Below are positions 23,281 to 31,247 of a stretch of 39,650 nt of DNA, piece after piece. The stretch is from Actinomadura violacea (GTDB lineage: Bacteria > Actinomycetota > Actinomycetes > Streptosporangiales > Streptosporangiaceae), in assembly GCF_017573465.1 (NCBI RefSeq), contig NZ_JAGEPF010000059.1, forward strand, positions 1 to 39,650, read 5' to 3'. The notes beneath the pieces are model-generated. The model saw only the letters and a program-made list of their open reading frames with translations, did not search any database and was not told where the DNA came from. Made by a program: the position numbers and the translations under genes. Numbering within the stretch: the stretch's first letter is position 1; every line of letters starts with the position of its first letter.

Positions 23281-24735
23281 ATGCCCATCGAGACCCGCAT
23301 CCACGGCGCCGGCGGCACCGTGACCGGTACCGCGGTCGACCTCGGGGCGGAGGCGGTGGCGGTCCCGGTCCGCTCCGGGCCGCTCGCCCCGGACGCCGAG
23401 GTCGCGAAGTCCCTGCCGTTCACCCTGGACGAGCTGCTGGCGCTGCACGGCGCCAAGGGCGAGGCCGGCGAGATCATCGCCGCCCCCGTGCGGGTCGGCG
23501 GCGAGATCCGCGACCTGCTGCTGTACGGCGTCGGCGAGGCGACCCCGGCGGACCTGCGCAAGGCCGGCGCCGCCCTGGCGCGCCGCGGCCGCACCGCGCT
23601 CGTCGCGGGCGTCCCCGCCGGGGACCTCGCCGCGTTCGTCGAGGGCGCGCTGCTCGCCTCCTACGAGTTCCGGATCGGCGCCGGCGCGCCCAAGCGGCCG
23701 CTCGGCACCCTCGCCGTGCTGACCGAGGCCGGGCCCGAGGCCGACGCGCCCGCCATCGAGCGCGGCACCGCGCGCGCCCGCGCCACCGCCCTCGCCCGCG
23801 ACCTCACCAACACCCCAGCCGGCGAGAAGGACCCGTCCTGGCTCGCCTCCCGCGCCGAGCAGGTCGCCGCCGAGTCCGGCCTCGCCGTCCGCGTCCGCGG
23901 CGAGAAGGAGCTGGTCGAGGGCGGGTTCGGCGGCCTGCTGGCGGTCGGCTCCGGATCGGCCCGCCCGCCCCGCCTCATCGAGCTCTCGTACATCCCCGAC
24001 GGGACGCCCGAGCGGCACATCGTGCTCGTCGGCAAGGGGATCACGTTCGACAGCGGCGGCCTGTCGCTCAAGCCGAACGACGGCATGAAGACCATGAAGA
24101 CCGACATGGCGGGCGGCGGCGTGGTCATCGCCGTGCTGAGCGCGCTGCGCGGCCTCGGCGTCCGCGCCCGCGTCACCGGCCTGATCGCCGCCGCCGAGAA
24201 CATGCCGTCCGGGTCGTCGATGCGGCCCGGCGACGTCATCGCGCACTACGGCGGCAAGACCTCCGAGGTGCTGAACACCGATGCCGAGGGGCGGCTCGTC
24301 CTCGCCGACGCGCTCGCCTACGCCGACGCCGAGCTCGACCCCGACACGGTCGTCGACGTCGCGACCCTCACCGGCGCCGCCAAGGTCGCGCTGGGCCTGC
24401 GGTACGGCGCGCTGTTCAGCAACGACGACGCGCTCGCCGCCGCGCTCACCGCCGCCGGCACCGCGGCGGGCGAGCCGCTGTGGCGGCTGCCGCTCGTCGA
24501 GGACTACCGCAAGGGCATCGAGTCCGACGTCGCCGACGTCGCCAACATGGGCCGCGGCGGCTTCAACGGCGGCGCGATCGCGGCGGCGCTGTTCCTGCGC
24601 GAGTTCGTCGGCGACCGCACCTGGGGCCACCTCGACATCGCCGGCCCCGGCCGCGCCACCGCCGACGACGGCGAGATCACCCGCGGCGCCACCGGCTACG
24701 GCGTCCGCCTCCTCCTCGACTGGCTGACCGCCTGA
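23281..24735 (+). CDS. pepA: Leucyl aminopeptidase (M17 family)
   Basis: 484 aa. It removes N-terminal residues from peptides in the cytoplasm, with two divalent metals, as a hexamer. The catalytic half begins near 170 (ARDLTNTPAGEKDP) and has VGKGITFDSGGLSLKP (metal-binding Lys and Asp), MKTDMAGGGVV (Asp) and NTDAEGRLVLADAL (about 332-345; the M17 signature with metal-ligand Asp and Glu plus catalytic Arg). The N-terminal domain (1-165) is the variable M17 type. ATG 23281 follows GGGGGGACC. It lies 115 bp after the DUF3117 gene, same strand. The symbol is by family only. Confidence 0.92.
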   Translation: MPIETRIHGAGGTVTGTAVDLGAEAVAVPVRSGPLAPDAEVAKSLPFTLDELLALHGAKGEAGEIIAAPVRVGGEIRDLLLYGVGEATPADLRKAGAALARRGRTALVAGVPAGDLAAFVEGALLASYEFRIGAGAPKRPLGTLAVLTEAGPEADAPAIERGTARARATALARDLTNTPAGEKDPSWLASRAEQVAAESGLAVRVRGEKELVEGGFGGLLAVGSGSARPPRLIELSYIPDGTPERHIVLVGKGITFDSGGLSLKPNDGMKTMKTDMAGGGVVIAVLSALRGLGVRARVTGLIAAAENMPSGSSMRPGDVIAHYGGKTSEVLNTDAEGRLVLADALAYADAELDPDTVVDVATLTGAAKVALGLRYGALFSNDDALAAALTAAGTAAGEPLWRLPLVEDYRKGIESDVADVANMGRGGFNGGAIAAALFLREFVGDRTWGHLDIAGPGRATADDGEITRGATGYGVRLLLDWLTA

Positions 24736-24778
24736 CCGCCTGAGCCGCCTGACCGGCGCCTGGAGCGGAGCGGGGCCG

Positions 24779-25414
24779 CTACTTGGTGCGGCGGTCGATC
24801 ACCGGGACGCGGCGGCGGCGCCGGGCCTGCTTCACGATCTCGGGCAGCCTGGCGTCCCAGCCGGGGCCGACCGCGAAGCACCACGGCACCGCGGCCGCCG
24901 TCGCCGGGACGTCCCGCATCGTCAGCGCCACCAGGACGGGCCGGTCGGACGTGCGGGCCATCTCCGCCAGCTCCGCCGTCGGCAGGAACACCAGGTAGTC
25001 CTGCTCGCCGCGGCGCGTACCGGGGACGCCGCGGCGCAGCGCCGTGATCGCCGCCACCTCGTCCCACGGCAGCAGCCGCCCGGACCGGCGCGGCAGCGGC
25101 CAGCGCGCCGGCCGCCGCACCCCCGAGGCGTCCAGCTCCAGCACGGGACGGCGCGCCAGCAGCCCGCCGAGCGAGACCGCCAGGCCCGCGCCGAACAGCA
25201 CGAGCCCCGCCACGCCGAGCACCATGAACGCGATGCTGCCGACGCCCGCGCCGCGGATCAGCCCGCTCGCGATGAACCCGATCGACGCCGCGAACAGGAT
25301 CAGGAACGCCGCGAACCGCCAGACCGCCCGCCACGTCACCCTGTCGCGCACCGCGAAGGCCCCGGCGGGCACGTCCTCCTCGGCCTGCGCGTCCTGCGGC
25401 TCCACCTGGGACAC
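24779..25414 (-). CDS. Membrane protein with PH-like domain
   Basis: 211 aa. Two close hydrophobic segments at about 32-52 and 56-80 (FAAFLILFAASIGFIASGLI; FMVLGVAGLVLFGAGLAVSL) are followed by a soluble C-terminal domain with LELDASGVRRPARWPLPRRS and LLPWDEVAAITAL. That pattern (a 'W-x-EI/EVxxI' strand after a basic loop) is typical of bacterial PH-domain membrane proteins. Function unknown. GTG 25414 lies 2 nt after the stop of the O-methyltransferase, so the two should be one operon. It converges on pepA with 43 bp between. Confidence 0.72.
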   Translation of the reverse strand: MSQVEPQDAQAEEDVPAGAFAVRDRVTWRAVWRFAAFLILFAASIGFIASGLIRGAGVGSIAFMVLGVAGLVLFGAGLAVSLGGLLARRPVLELDASGVRRPARWPLPRRSGRLLPWDEVAAITALRRGVPGTRRGEQDYLVFLPTAELAEMARTSDRPVLVALTMRDVPATAAAVPWCFAVGPGWDARLPEIVKQARRRRRVPVIDRRTK

Positions 25415-25416
25415 CG

Positions 25417-26049
25417 CTAGTCGCGCTTCACCGCGCACAGCAGGCCGTCGCCCACCGGGACCAGCAGCGGGACGAGGCGCTCGTCCTCGCGGATCGCGCG
25501 GTGCACGTCGCGGATCGCCTCGGTCTCGGGGTCGCGGACGTCGGGGTCGGCGACCCGGTCGTGCCACAGCGCGTTGTCGAACGCGACGACGCCGCCCGGC
25601 CGCAGCAGCCGCAGCGCCGCCGTCAGGTACTCGGGGTACTCGTGCTTGGCCGCGTCGCAGAAGACCATGTCGTAGCCGCCGTCGGTGAGCCGCGGCAGCA
25701 CCTCCAGCGCCGGCCCGATGATCATCCGGGTGCGGAACGCCGCGAGGCCCGCCTCGCGGTAGGCGAGCTTGGCCAGGCGCTGGTGCTCGGGCTCGATGTC
25801 GACGCTGGTCAGCACCGCGTCCTTCGGCATCCCGCGCATCAGGTAGACGCCCGACACCCCGCAGCCCGAGCCGATCTCCACGACGTTGCGGGCCCCCAGC
25901 AGGGTCGCCAGGAAGCGCAGCGCGGCACCGCCCGCCGGCCCGATCGGCGTCGCGCCGATCTCGTGGCCGCGCCGACGGGCCTCGAGCAGCGGCTCGTCTT
26001 CGGGGAGGAAATCCTCCACGTAGGCCAGGGTGGCCTGAATGGCGTCGAT
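25417..26049 (-). CDS. SAM-dependent O-methyltransferase (Rv1220c-like)
   Basis: About 210 aa if started at ATC 26049, or 200 aa from GTG 26019. SAM-binding motif I is VVEIGSGCGVSGVYL; motif II-like LTSVDIEPEHQRLA and DMVFCDAAKHEYPEYL (metal/active-site Asp) follow, then LLRPGGVVAFDNALWHDRVA. This is the class I O-methyltransferase family 3 (CCoAOMT/COMT-like), and Rv1220c is the neighbour of sigE in mycobacteria. GTG 26019 has no ribosome site and starts within the conserved YVEDFLPED region, whereas AGGAGG (26060-26055) is 5 nt from an in-frame ATC; a stop codon in frame lies just upstream. The substrate is unknown. Confidence 0.83.
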   Translation of the reverse strand: MDAIQATLAYVEDFLPEDEPLLEARRRGHEIGATPIGPAGGAALRFLATLLGARNVVEIGSGCGVSGVYLMRGMPKDAVLTSVDIEPEHQRLAKLAYREAGLAAFRTRMIIGPALEVLPRLTDGGYDMVFCDAAKHEYPEYLTAALRLLRPGGVVAFDNALWHDRVADPDVRDPETEAIRDVHRAIREDERLVPLLVPVGDGLLCAVKRD

Positions 26050-26054
26050 GGCTG

Positions 26055-26060
26055 CCTCCT
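26055..26060 (-). promoter_or_regulatory. Consensus Shine-Dalgarno facing an ATC codon
   Basis: AGGAGG, five bases (CAGCC) before ATC at 26049-26047, in frame with the O-methyltransferase. No ATG, GTG or TTG lies in frame between the upstream stop and GTG 26019. Confidence 0.5.
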
Positions 26061-26107
26061 CGCGGGACCCCCGCCTGGCTCATGCTGGAAAGACCATATC
26101 GCTGACC

Positions 26108-26134
26108 GGGAACCATCCGGAGGTCCAGCGCGTT
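26108..26134 (+). promoter_or_regulatory. ECF sigma-E-type promoter ahead of sigE
   Basis: GGGAACC (26108-26114), 16 bp, then CGTT (26131-26134). This is the GGAAC-(16-17)-CGTT pattern of ECF sigma-E-group promoters and predicts that SigE drives its own gene. The leader to ATG 26273 would be about 130 nt. Confidence 0.6.
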
Positions 26135-26272
26135 GCATCGAACGTAAGCACCCGCCGCCCGGTGGGTGGAACCACGAGCACCGAACCGGTCCAGAACCGC
26201 CCCAGCCCAGGCGAGACCGTGCCGTTCCAAGGCGAAGAGTCTTGGCTCACCAGAGAGGAACAGCCCGGCACC

Positions 26273-27025
26273 ATGGGAGTCGCAGCACTGAGTTTTAGAG
26301 GCGCTGTGGGGGTCGGCCCCAGGCAGGGGCTGGGTAGCGCCGCGCGTGAGAACGCCCCCGAGGCCGAGTGGGCACCGCCGTCCTGGGACGAGGTCGTCCG
26401 CGAGCACTCCGCGCGCGTGTACCGGCTCGCCTACCGGCTGACCGGCAACCAGCACGACGCGGAGGACCTCACGCAGGAGGTCTTCGTCCGCGTGTTCCGC
26501 TCGCTGTCGAACTACACGCCCGGCACGTTCGAGGGCTGGCTGCACCGGATCACCACGAACCTGTTCCTCGACATGGCGCGGCGCCGCCAGCGCATCCGCT
26601 TCGAGGGACTCGCCGACGACGCCGCGGAGCGGCTGCAGGGCCGCGAGCCCACGCCCGCGCAGGCGTTCGACGACACCAACTTTGACGCCGACGTCCAGGC
26701 CGCCCTGGACGCGCTGGCCCCCGAGTACCGCGCGGCCGTCGTGCTGTGCGACATCGAGGGGCTCTCCTACGAGGAGATCTCCGCGACCCTGGGGGTCAAG
26801 CTCGGCACCGTCCGCAGCCGCATCCACCGGGGGCGGGCGCAGCTGCGGGCCGCGCTGGAGCACCGCGCGCCGACCCGTCGCCGTCCGGGGACCCGCAACG
26901 AGTGGCAGGCCGCCGAGGCCGTCGCCACGGGGGAGCGGGCCGAGACCGGGGTCTCCGGCACCGGTAGCGTGCGGGCACCCGCCGATGGGGCCGGCGACGT
27001 CCGGCCGCAACCGGAGGGCGTGTAG
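26273..27025 (+). CDS. sigE: ECF RNA polymerase sigma factor SigE
   Basis: 250 aa. Region 2 at about 40-110: YRLAYRLTGNQHDAEDLTQE (2.1-2.2), TFEGWLHRITTNLFLDMARR (2.3-2.4). Region 4 at about 150-200: YRAAVVLCDIEGLSYEEISA, LGVKLGTVRSRIHRGR. Most of these strings are close to M. tuberculosis SigE. It directs RNA polymerase to envelope-stress genes and is held inactive by the anti-sigma factor encoded downstream. ATG 26273 fits the family length; longer in-frame starts would extend into the promoter. The order sigE, rseA, rseB-like, htrA, tatB is a stress regulon in one row. The C-terminal 45 residues are variable. Confidence 0.93.
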   Translation: MGVAALSFRGAVGVGPRQGLGSAARENAPEAEWAPPSWDEVVREHSARVYRLAYRLTGNQHDAEDLTQEVFVRVFRSLSNYTPGTFEGWLHRITTNLFLDMARRRQRIRFEGLADDAAERLQGREPTPAQAFDDTNFDADVQAALDALAPEYRAAVVLCDIEGLSYEEISATLGVKLGTVRSRIHRGRAQLRAALEHRAPTRRRPGTRNEWQAAEAVATGERAETGVSGTGSVRAPADGAGDVRPQPEGV

Positions 27026-27084
27026 CGACCGCGCGCGTGGCAGCGGGGCCGCGCGCGGAGAAGAACGGAACGAACAGGGGCGTC

Positions 27085-27165
27085 ATGACCAGGCGTAGCA
27101 AGGGCATCCATCCGGGGGCCGCCGGGGGGCGCGGGGGGTCGTTCCCGCGTGAGGAGGCCGTGTGA
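27085..27165 (+). CDS. Possible 26-codon ORF coupled to rseA
   Basis: An ATG at 27085, with CAGGGGC 4-5 nt upstream, opens 26 codons (MTRRSKGIHPGAAGGRGGSF then PREEAV) whose TGA overlaps the rseA GTG start. It may be a coupling or leader peptide for rseA, or chance. The composition (Gly/Arg-rich) gives no family hint. Confidence 0.25.
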   Translation: MTRRSKGIHPGAAGGRGGSFPREEAV

Positions 27166-27767
27166 GCTGCCTTGGTGAGCGCCTGACCGCTCTGATCGAC
27201 GACGAGCTGGACCCCGCCGAGCGCGACCGGGTCCTCGCCCACCTGGCGGGCTGCGCCGACTGCCGCGCCGAGGCCGACGAGCTGCGCCGGGTCAAGGGGC
27301 GGCTGCGCGGGCTCAGTGCGGTCCCCGCCTCCGACGGCGCCGACGACCTCCCGTCCGGCGACTTCCTGAACCGCCTGCGGTCCATGGGCGCCGACCCCGG
27401 CGCCACCGCGCCCGAGCCGCCCGATTCCACCCAGCCGATGCGCCCCGCGGCGCACTCCCGGCCGCTGCGATCATCCGTCCGGCCCGTCCGGACGGCGCCG
27501 GCCGCCCGTCCCCGCGACAACCGGCCCGGCGCCCGCGCCGGGACCGCGACCCGGCACCGCCGCCGCTACCTGGTGGTGGGCGCCGCGACCCTGTTCATCG
27601 GCCTCGGCACCGCCTCCTACGTCGCGGGCGGCCGCCAGCAGGCGCCGACCGTCACCCCCGCCTTCGACCGGTTCGCCGTCGAGCACGCGCTGACCACCGG
27701 CGACGCGCCCGTCACCGACCCGCTGACCGACCCGGCGAACCAGATCAAGACCGCCCCCGGGCCGTGA
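27162..27767 (+). CDS. rseA: Zinc-finger anti-sigma factor of SigE (RseA)
   Basis: 201 aa. The N-terminal zf-HC2/ZAS domain has H-x3-C-x2-C in LAHLAGCADCRAE (about 27-39), an N-terminal Cys3 and LGERLTALIDDELDPAERDR, all as in mycobacterial RseA. A basic, Pro-rich linker leads to one membrane segment at about 137-155 (YLVVGAATLFIGLGTASYVA), and a short outside tail follows. M. tuberculosis RseA is likewise a SigE anti-sigma factor released by phosphorylation/proteolysis. GTG 27162 has GAGGAGG 4 nt upstream and a stop codon lies in frame just before. It shares GTGA with the next gene, so translation is coupled. Confidence 0.9.
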   Translation: MSCLGERLTALIDDELDPAERDRVLAHLAGCADCRAEADELRRVKGRLRGLSAVPASDGADDLPSGDFLNRLRSMGADPGATAPEPPDSTQPMRPAAHSRPLRSSVRPVRTAPAARPRDNRPGARAGTATRHRRRYLVVGAATLFIGLGTASYVAGGRQQAPTVTPAFDRFAVEHALTTGDAPVTDPLTDPANQIKTAPGP

Positions 27768-28912
27768 CCGCGACGCCCTCGACGGCCTGCCACCGCCGGG
27801 GACGGCGCCGCACCCTCATCGCCGGCGGCCTCGCCGGCGCGGTCGCCCTCGCCTGGGGCCTCGCCGGGGACCCGGCCGCCGCGCGCCGCGCCCGCAGCGA
27901 CCCCGGCGCCGTCGGCCTGCTGCGCGCCGCCGCCGACGCCGCCCGCCGCGTCCCCTACGAGGGGCGCCGCTTCCTGACCACGTGGTCCCGGGGCCGGGCC
28001 GAGACGTCCCGCGTCACCGCCGTGCACACCCCCGGCGACGGCGTCCGCTACACCTCCGGGGCGGGCGCGCAGGGCTACCTGCCCGACGTGTCCGCCGGCG
28101 ACTCCACCGGGTTCACCGCGCGGACGCTCGACCTGCTGACCCGCAACTACACCGTCGTCCGCAAGCCCGACGCGCCCCTGCTCGGCCGCCGCGCCGACGT
28201 GGTGGAGGCCCGCCGCCGGGACGGCACGATCGCGGGCCGGTTCTGGCTGGACGCCGAGACGGGCCTGCTGCTGCACCGCGAGCTGATCGACGCGACCGGC
28301 CGCCCGGTGATCACCAGCGGGTTCACCGAGATCAGCTTCACCGTCCCGGCGCAGGGCGGCACCGCGCCGCGTCCGGGCCGCACCCGCGGCGCCGCCGTCG
28401 ACGCCCCCGCCGTCACCGAGGCCCCGGCCGGCGGCCCGACCAGCGCCAACGCCGCGCCGAACAGCGCGGCCACCTCCTCGATCCTGGAGCAGCCGCTCGA
28501 CGCCCGCGCCCTCGCCGGCCTGAAGCGCGGCGGCTGGCCGCTGCCCAAGCGGCTCCCCGGGCACCTCACCCTCTACGACGCGCGCCGCGAGGCCGGCGGC
28601 GCCGTCCACCTCAGCTACTCCGACGGCCTGGCCTCGGTGTCGGTGTTCGTCCAGCCCGGCACCCTCGACACCACGGCCCTGACCGGCTGGAAGAAGACCG
28701 TCCGGCACGGCCGGGCGGTGTTCTGCCGCGAGTCGCTGCGCCGCTGGGCCGTCGCCGCGTCCGGAGGGTACGTGTACACGGTCCTGACCGACGCGCCGCA
28801 GAGCACGGCGGAGGCGGTCGCCTTCGACCTTCCCCGCGGCTCCGATCCCTTCTGGACGCGGCTGGCCCGCGGCGCGCGCCGCCTGGCCTCGGCCGCCGAT
28901 CCGTTCAAGTGA
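27764..28912 (+). CDS. RseB/MucB-like exported sigma-E regulator
   Basis: 382 aa. The basic start RRGRRRTLIAGGLAGAVALA and a hydrophobic run to about 35 form a signal peptide or anchor. Residues 45-200 have the MucB/RseB N-terminal layout (LLRAAADAARRVPYEGRRFL; then GFWL-like GRFWLDAETGLLLHRELID), a lipoprotein-carrier-like fold, followed by an Ala/Pro linker and a smaller C-terminal domain (from about 250, LPKRLPGHLTLYDARREAGG). In proteobacteria RseB binds RseA and mislocalised lipids/proteins to gate sigma-E release. GTG 27764 overlaps the rseA stop (GTGA). Assignment rests on pattern and context; sequence similarity looks modest. Confidence 0.75.
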   Translation: MTATPSTACHRRGRRRTLIAGGLAGAVALAWGLAGDPAAARRARSDPGAVGLLRAAADAARRVPYEGRRFLTTWSRGRAETSRVTAVHTPGDGVRYTSGAGAQGYLPDVSAGDSTGFTARTLDLLTRNYTVVRKPDAPLLGRRADVVEARRRDGTIAGRFWLDAETGLLLHRELIDATGRPVITSGFTEISFTVPAQGGTAPRPGRTRGAAVDAPAVTEAPAGGPTSANAAPNSAATSSILEQPLDARALAGLKRGGWPLPKRLPGHLTLYDARREAGGAVHLSYSDGLASVSVFVQPGTLDTTALTGWKKTVRHGRAVFCRESLRRWAVAASGGYVYTVLTDAPQSTAEAVAFDLPRGSDPFWTRLARGARRLASAADPFK

Positions 28913-28987
28913 CCTGAACCGGGGAACGCCCAACTTCGTCCAAACCGGGAGCACCCACCCGAGAGGCGGTGCCGGCGAGTTCTGCCT

Positions 28988-28993
28988 TACGCT
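28988..28993 (+). promoter_or_regulatory. -10 box for htrA, with a 6-codon upstream ORF
   Basis: TACGCT is 6 nt before an ATG at 29000 that opens MPVPAR and stops at 29018-29020, a leaderless micro-ORF. The htrA start (29060) is then about 60 nt into the mRNA with its own AGGAG at 29047-29051. Confidence 0.35.
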
Positions 28994-29059
28994 CGCCACA
29001 TGCCTGTCCCGGCACGATGAGCACGGATGACGAGACCATGCTCGGTAGGAGAGATGGGG

Positions 29060-30802
29060 ATGACGGAAGACAACCGCCGGCCGGGGGACGAGGACGCCGT
29101 CCCCGGGCAGGAGCCTGAGCGTCAGGACGCGGCGGCTCCTCCCGAGACGGTGACCGACCAGGAGATCCCCCTGGAGCAGCCGGCCGCGGAGCCCGAGCCC
29201 GAACCGAGCCCCGAACCGAGCGGCACCGACCGCCTCGTGGCGGGCGGCGCGGGCGGCGCCGGCGAGCAGCCGGGCGGGTTCGCCCCGCCGGACGCGCCGC
29301 GCGCCGAAGCCCCGCCGCAGGACGACGTGGCCGCCTCCATGGCGCCCCGGGAAGTGCCGCTGCAGGACGCGCCCCCGCGCGACATGCCGCAGCCGCCGCC
29401 CCCGGTCGCCCTGGACAAGCCGGTGGACGGGCCGATGGACGGCCCGCACGACCAGCGCCCGCGGCCCGGATTCGTCCCCTACGACCAGGACCCGCGCGCC
29501 GCGCACGGCCAGCCGCCGTACGGGGGCTGGCAGCAGGGACCGCCGCCGCCCGGCGGCCGCCCGCCCATGGGCGCGCCGCCCCCCGGAGCGCCGATGGGAC
29601 CGCCGCCGCCCGGTGCACCCCGCCCGATGGGGGCGTTCGGGACGCCCGGGACCGGCCCGAACTGGGCGCCGATCCCGGCGCCGCCGCCCGCGTCCGGACG
29701 CGGCCCAGGCCTCGGCCTGCTGGCCGTCGTGGCGCTGATCGTCGCGCTGGTCGCCGGCGCCGTCGGCGCGGGCATCGGAGTGATCGCCACCGACGACGAC
29801 AACGGCGGCGGCTCGGTCAGCCTCGGCGGCGGCAGCGGCGACGACACCAAGGTGCAGAACCGCCCGCCGGACTCCATCGCGGGAGTGGCGCAGCGCGTGC
29901 TGCCCAGCGTCGTGATGATCCGCGTGAAGTCCTCGCAGGGCGAGGTCGGCGGCACCGGCTTCATCGTCAAGGGCGGCTACATCGTCACCAACAACCACGT
30001 GGTGGCCGAGGCCCGCGGCGGCGGCCAGATGCAGGTGATCTTCAACGACAAGAAGACGCTGCCCGCCACAGTGAAGGGCTCGGACCCCTCGTCCGACGTC
30101 GCGGTGGTGAAGGTGGAGGGCCAGCACTCGCTGCCCGCCCTCGCCCTCGGCGACTCCAGCAGGCTCGCGGTCGGCGACCCGGTGATCGCGATCGGCTCGC
30201 CGCTCGGCCTGCAGGGCTCGGTGACGACCGGCATCGTCAGCTCGCTCAACCGCGCCGTGCCGACGCAGGGCGAGGGCGGCGGCGACTCGTCCTACCTCAA
30301 CGCGATCCAGACCGACGCCGCGATCAACCCCGGCAACTCGGGCGGGCCGCTGGTGGACGCCAAGGGCCGGGTGATCGGCATCAACACCGCCATCGCCACG
30401 CTCGGCGGCCAGTCGCTCGGCGGCGGCAGCCAGAGCGGCAGCATCGGCCTCGGCTTCGCCATCCCGATCAACCAGGGCAAGCGGATCGCCGAGGAGATCA
30501 TCGCGACCGGCCAGGTCAAGATGGCCAAGCTCGGCGTGCTGCCCGACCCGCAGTACCAGCAGGGCGGCGCCCGCATCATGCAGCAGGCGGTGCAGGGCCA
30601 GGACCCGGTGACCAAGGGCGGCCCGGCCGACAAGGCGGGCCTCAAGCCCGGCGACGTCATCACCAAGATCGACGACCAGCCGATCGAGGACGCCACCGAC
30701 CTGATCGCGCAGATCCGCAGCCGCGCCCCCGGCGACCGGATCAAGGTCACCTACCAGCGCGGCGGCCAGGAGACCTCCGTCGACGTCACGCTGGGCTCGT
30801 AG
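29060..30802 (+). CDS. htrA: Membrane-anchored HtrA/DegP-like serine protease with PDZ domain
   Basis: 580 aa. A long acidic, then Pro/Gly-rich cytoplasmic part (1-215, with PPPPGGRPPMGAPPPGAPMG-type runs), one membrane helix (about 217-240), trypsin-like domain with catalytic His in VTNNHVV (about 313), Asp in SSDVAVV (about 345) and Ser in NPGNSGGPL (about 426), then a PDZ domain (about 487-575; KGGPADKAGLKPGDVITKID). It degrades or refolds damaged proteins outside the membrane, and in mycobacteria cleaves in the SigE pathway. ATG 29060 (AGGAG 8 nt upstream) is preferred to ATG 29054 (2 nt). Intact triad; likely part of the SigE regulon. Confidence 0.92.
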   Translation: MTEDNRRPGDEDAVPGQEPERQDAAAPPETVTDQEIPLEQPAAEPEPEPSPEPSGTDRLVAGGAGGAGEQPGGFAPPDAPRAEAPPQDDVAASMAPREVPLQDAPPRDMPQPPPPVALDKPVDGPMDGPHDQRPRPGFVPYDQDPRAAHGQPPYGGWQQGPPPPGGRPPMGAPPPGAPMGPPPPGAPRPMGAFGTPGTGPNWAPIPAPPPASGRGPGLGLLAVVALIVALVAGAVGAGIGVIATDDDNGGGSVSLGGGSGDDTKVQNRPPDSIAGVAQRVLPSVVMIRVKSSQGEVGGTGFIVKGGYIVTNNHVVAEARGGGQMQVIFNDKKTLPATVKGSDPSSDVAVVKVEGQHSLPALALGDSSRLAVGDPVIAIGSPLGLQGSVTTGIVSSLNRAVPTQGEGGGDSSYLNAIQTDAAINPGNSGGPLVDAKGRVIGINTAIATLGGQSLGGGSQSGSIGLGFAIPINQGKRIAEEIIATGQVKMAKLGVLPDPQYQQGGARIMQQAVQGQDPVTKGGPADKAGLKPGDVITKIDDQPIEDATDLIAQIRSRAPGDRIKVTYQRGGQETSVDVTLGS

Positions 30803-30839
30803 GGCCCGATGTTAAGGCCGGGTTCATCCCGGCTGGGGA

Positions 30840-30845
30840 TACGCT
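30840..30845 (+). promoter_or_regulatory. -10 box candidate of tatB
   Basis: TACGCT lies 51 nt before the TTG start of tatB, 37 nt after the htrA stop. It would give tatB its own leader with the GGAGG site. Confidence 0.4.
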
Positions 30846-30896
30846 GGGGGGGCCGGTCCGCGCAGGGCCGGTCCCTGGCGGCTTGTGGAGGACGGG

Positions 30897-31247
30897 TTGT
30901 TCGACGTCGGACTCGGCGAGATGGCGGTGCTGGTCGTCCTCGCCCTGGTCATCTTCGGTGACAAGCTCCCCCAGGTCGCCGGCCAGGCCGGCCGGATGCT
31001 GCGGCAGTTCCGCCAGATGGCCAACTCGGCCAAGGCCGATCTGGAGGCCGGCCTCGGGCCGGAGTTCAAGGACTTCGACATCGCCGACCTGCACCCGAAG
31101 ACGTTCGTCCGCAAGCACCTGTTCGAGGACGACGACTCCTTCATGAACGGCAAGCTCTTCGACGACGACGAGCCGTCCTACGCCGCCACGCCGCCCGGCT
31201 CCCTCGACCACGGCGAACGCCCGCCGTACGACAACGAGGCTACTTAG
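30897..31247 (+). CDS. tatB: Sec-independent protein translocase subunit TatB
   Basis: 116 aa. It starts at TTG 30897 to give MFDVGLGEMAVLVVLALVIF, the standard TatB beginning (single membrane helix about 6-21, then GDKLPQVAGQAGRMLRQFRQ amphipathic helix with the Phe-Gly hinge). GGAGG (30887-30891) is 5 nt before the TTG; GTG 30885 would leave that site downstream of the start. TatB binds twin-arginine signals with TatC, whose gene is not in the window; PhoX here is a likely client. The same neighbour order (htrA then tatB) occurs in mycobacteria. The acidic tail (FEDDDSF; FDDDEPSYA) is variable. Confidence 0.92.
   Translation: MFDVGLGEMAVLVVLALVIFGDKLPQVAGQAGRMLRQFRQMANSAKADLEAGLGPEFKDFDIADLHPKTFVRKHLFEDDDSFMNGKLFDDDEPSYAATPPGSLDHGERPPYDNEAT

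Noticed and set aside
26039..26272. Longer SigE from ATG 26039
   Set aside because: It would run through the ECF-type promoter and has no family match before about residue 80; ATG 26273 gives the normal length.
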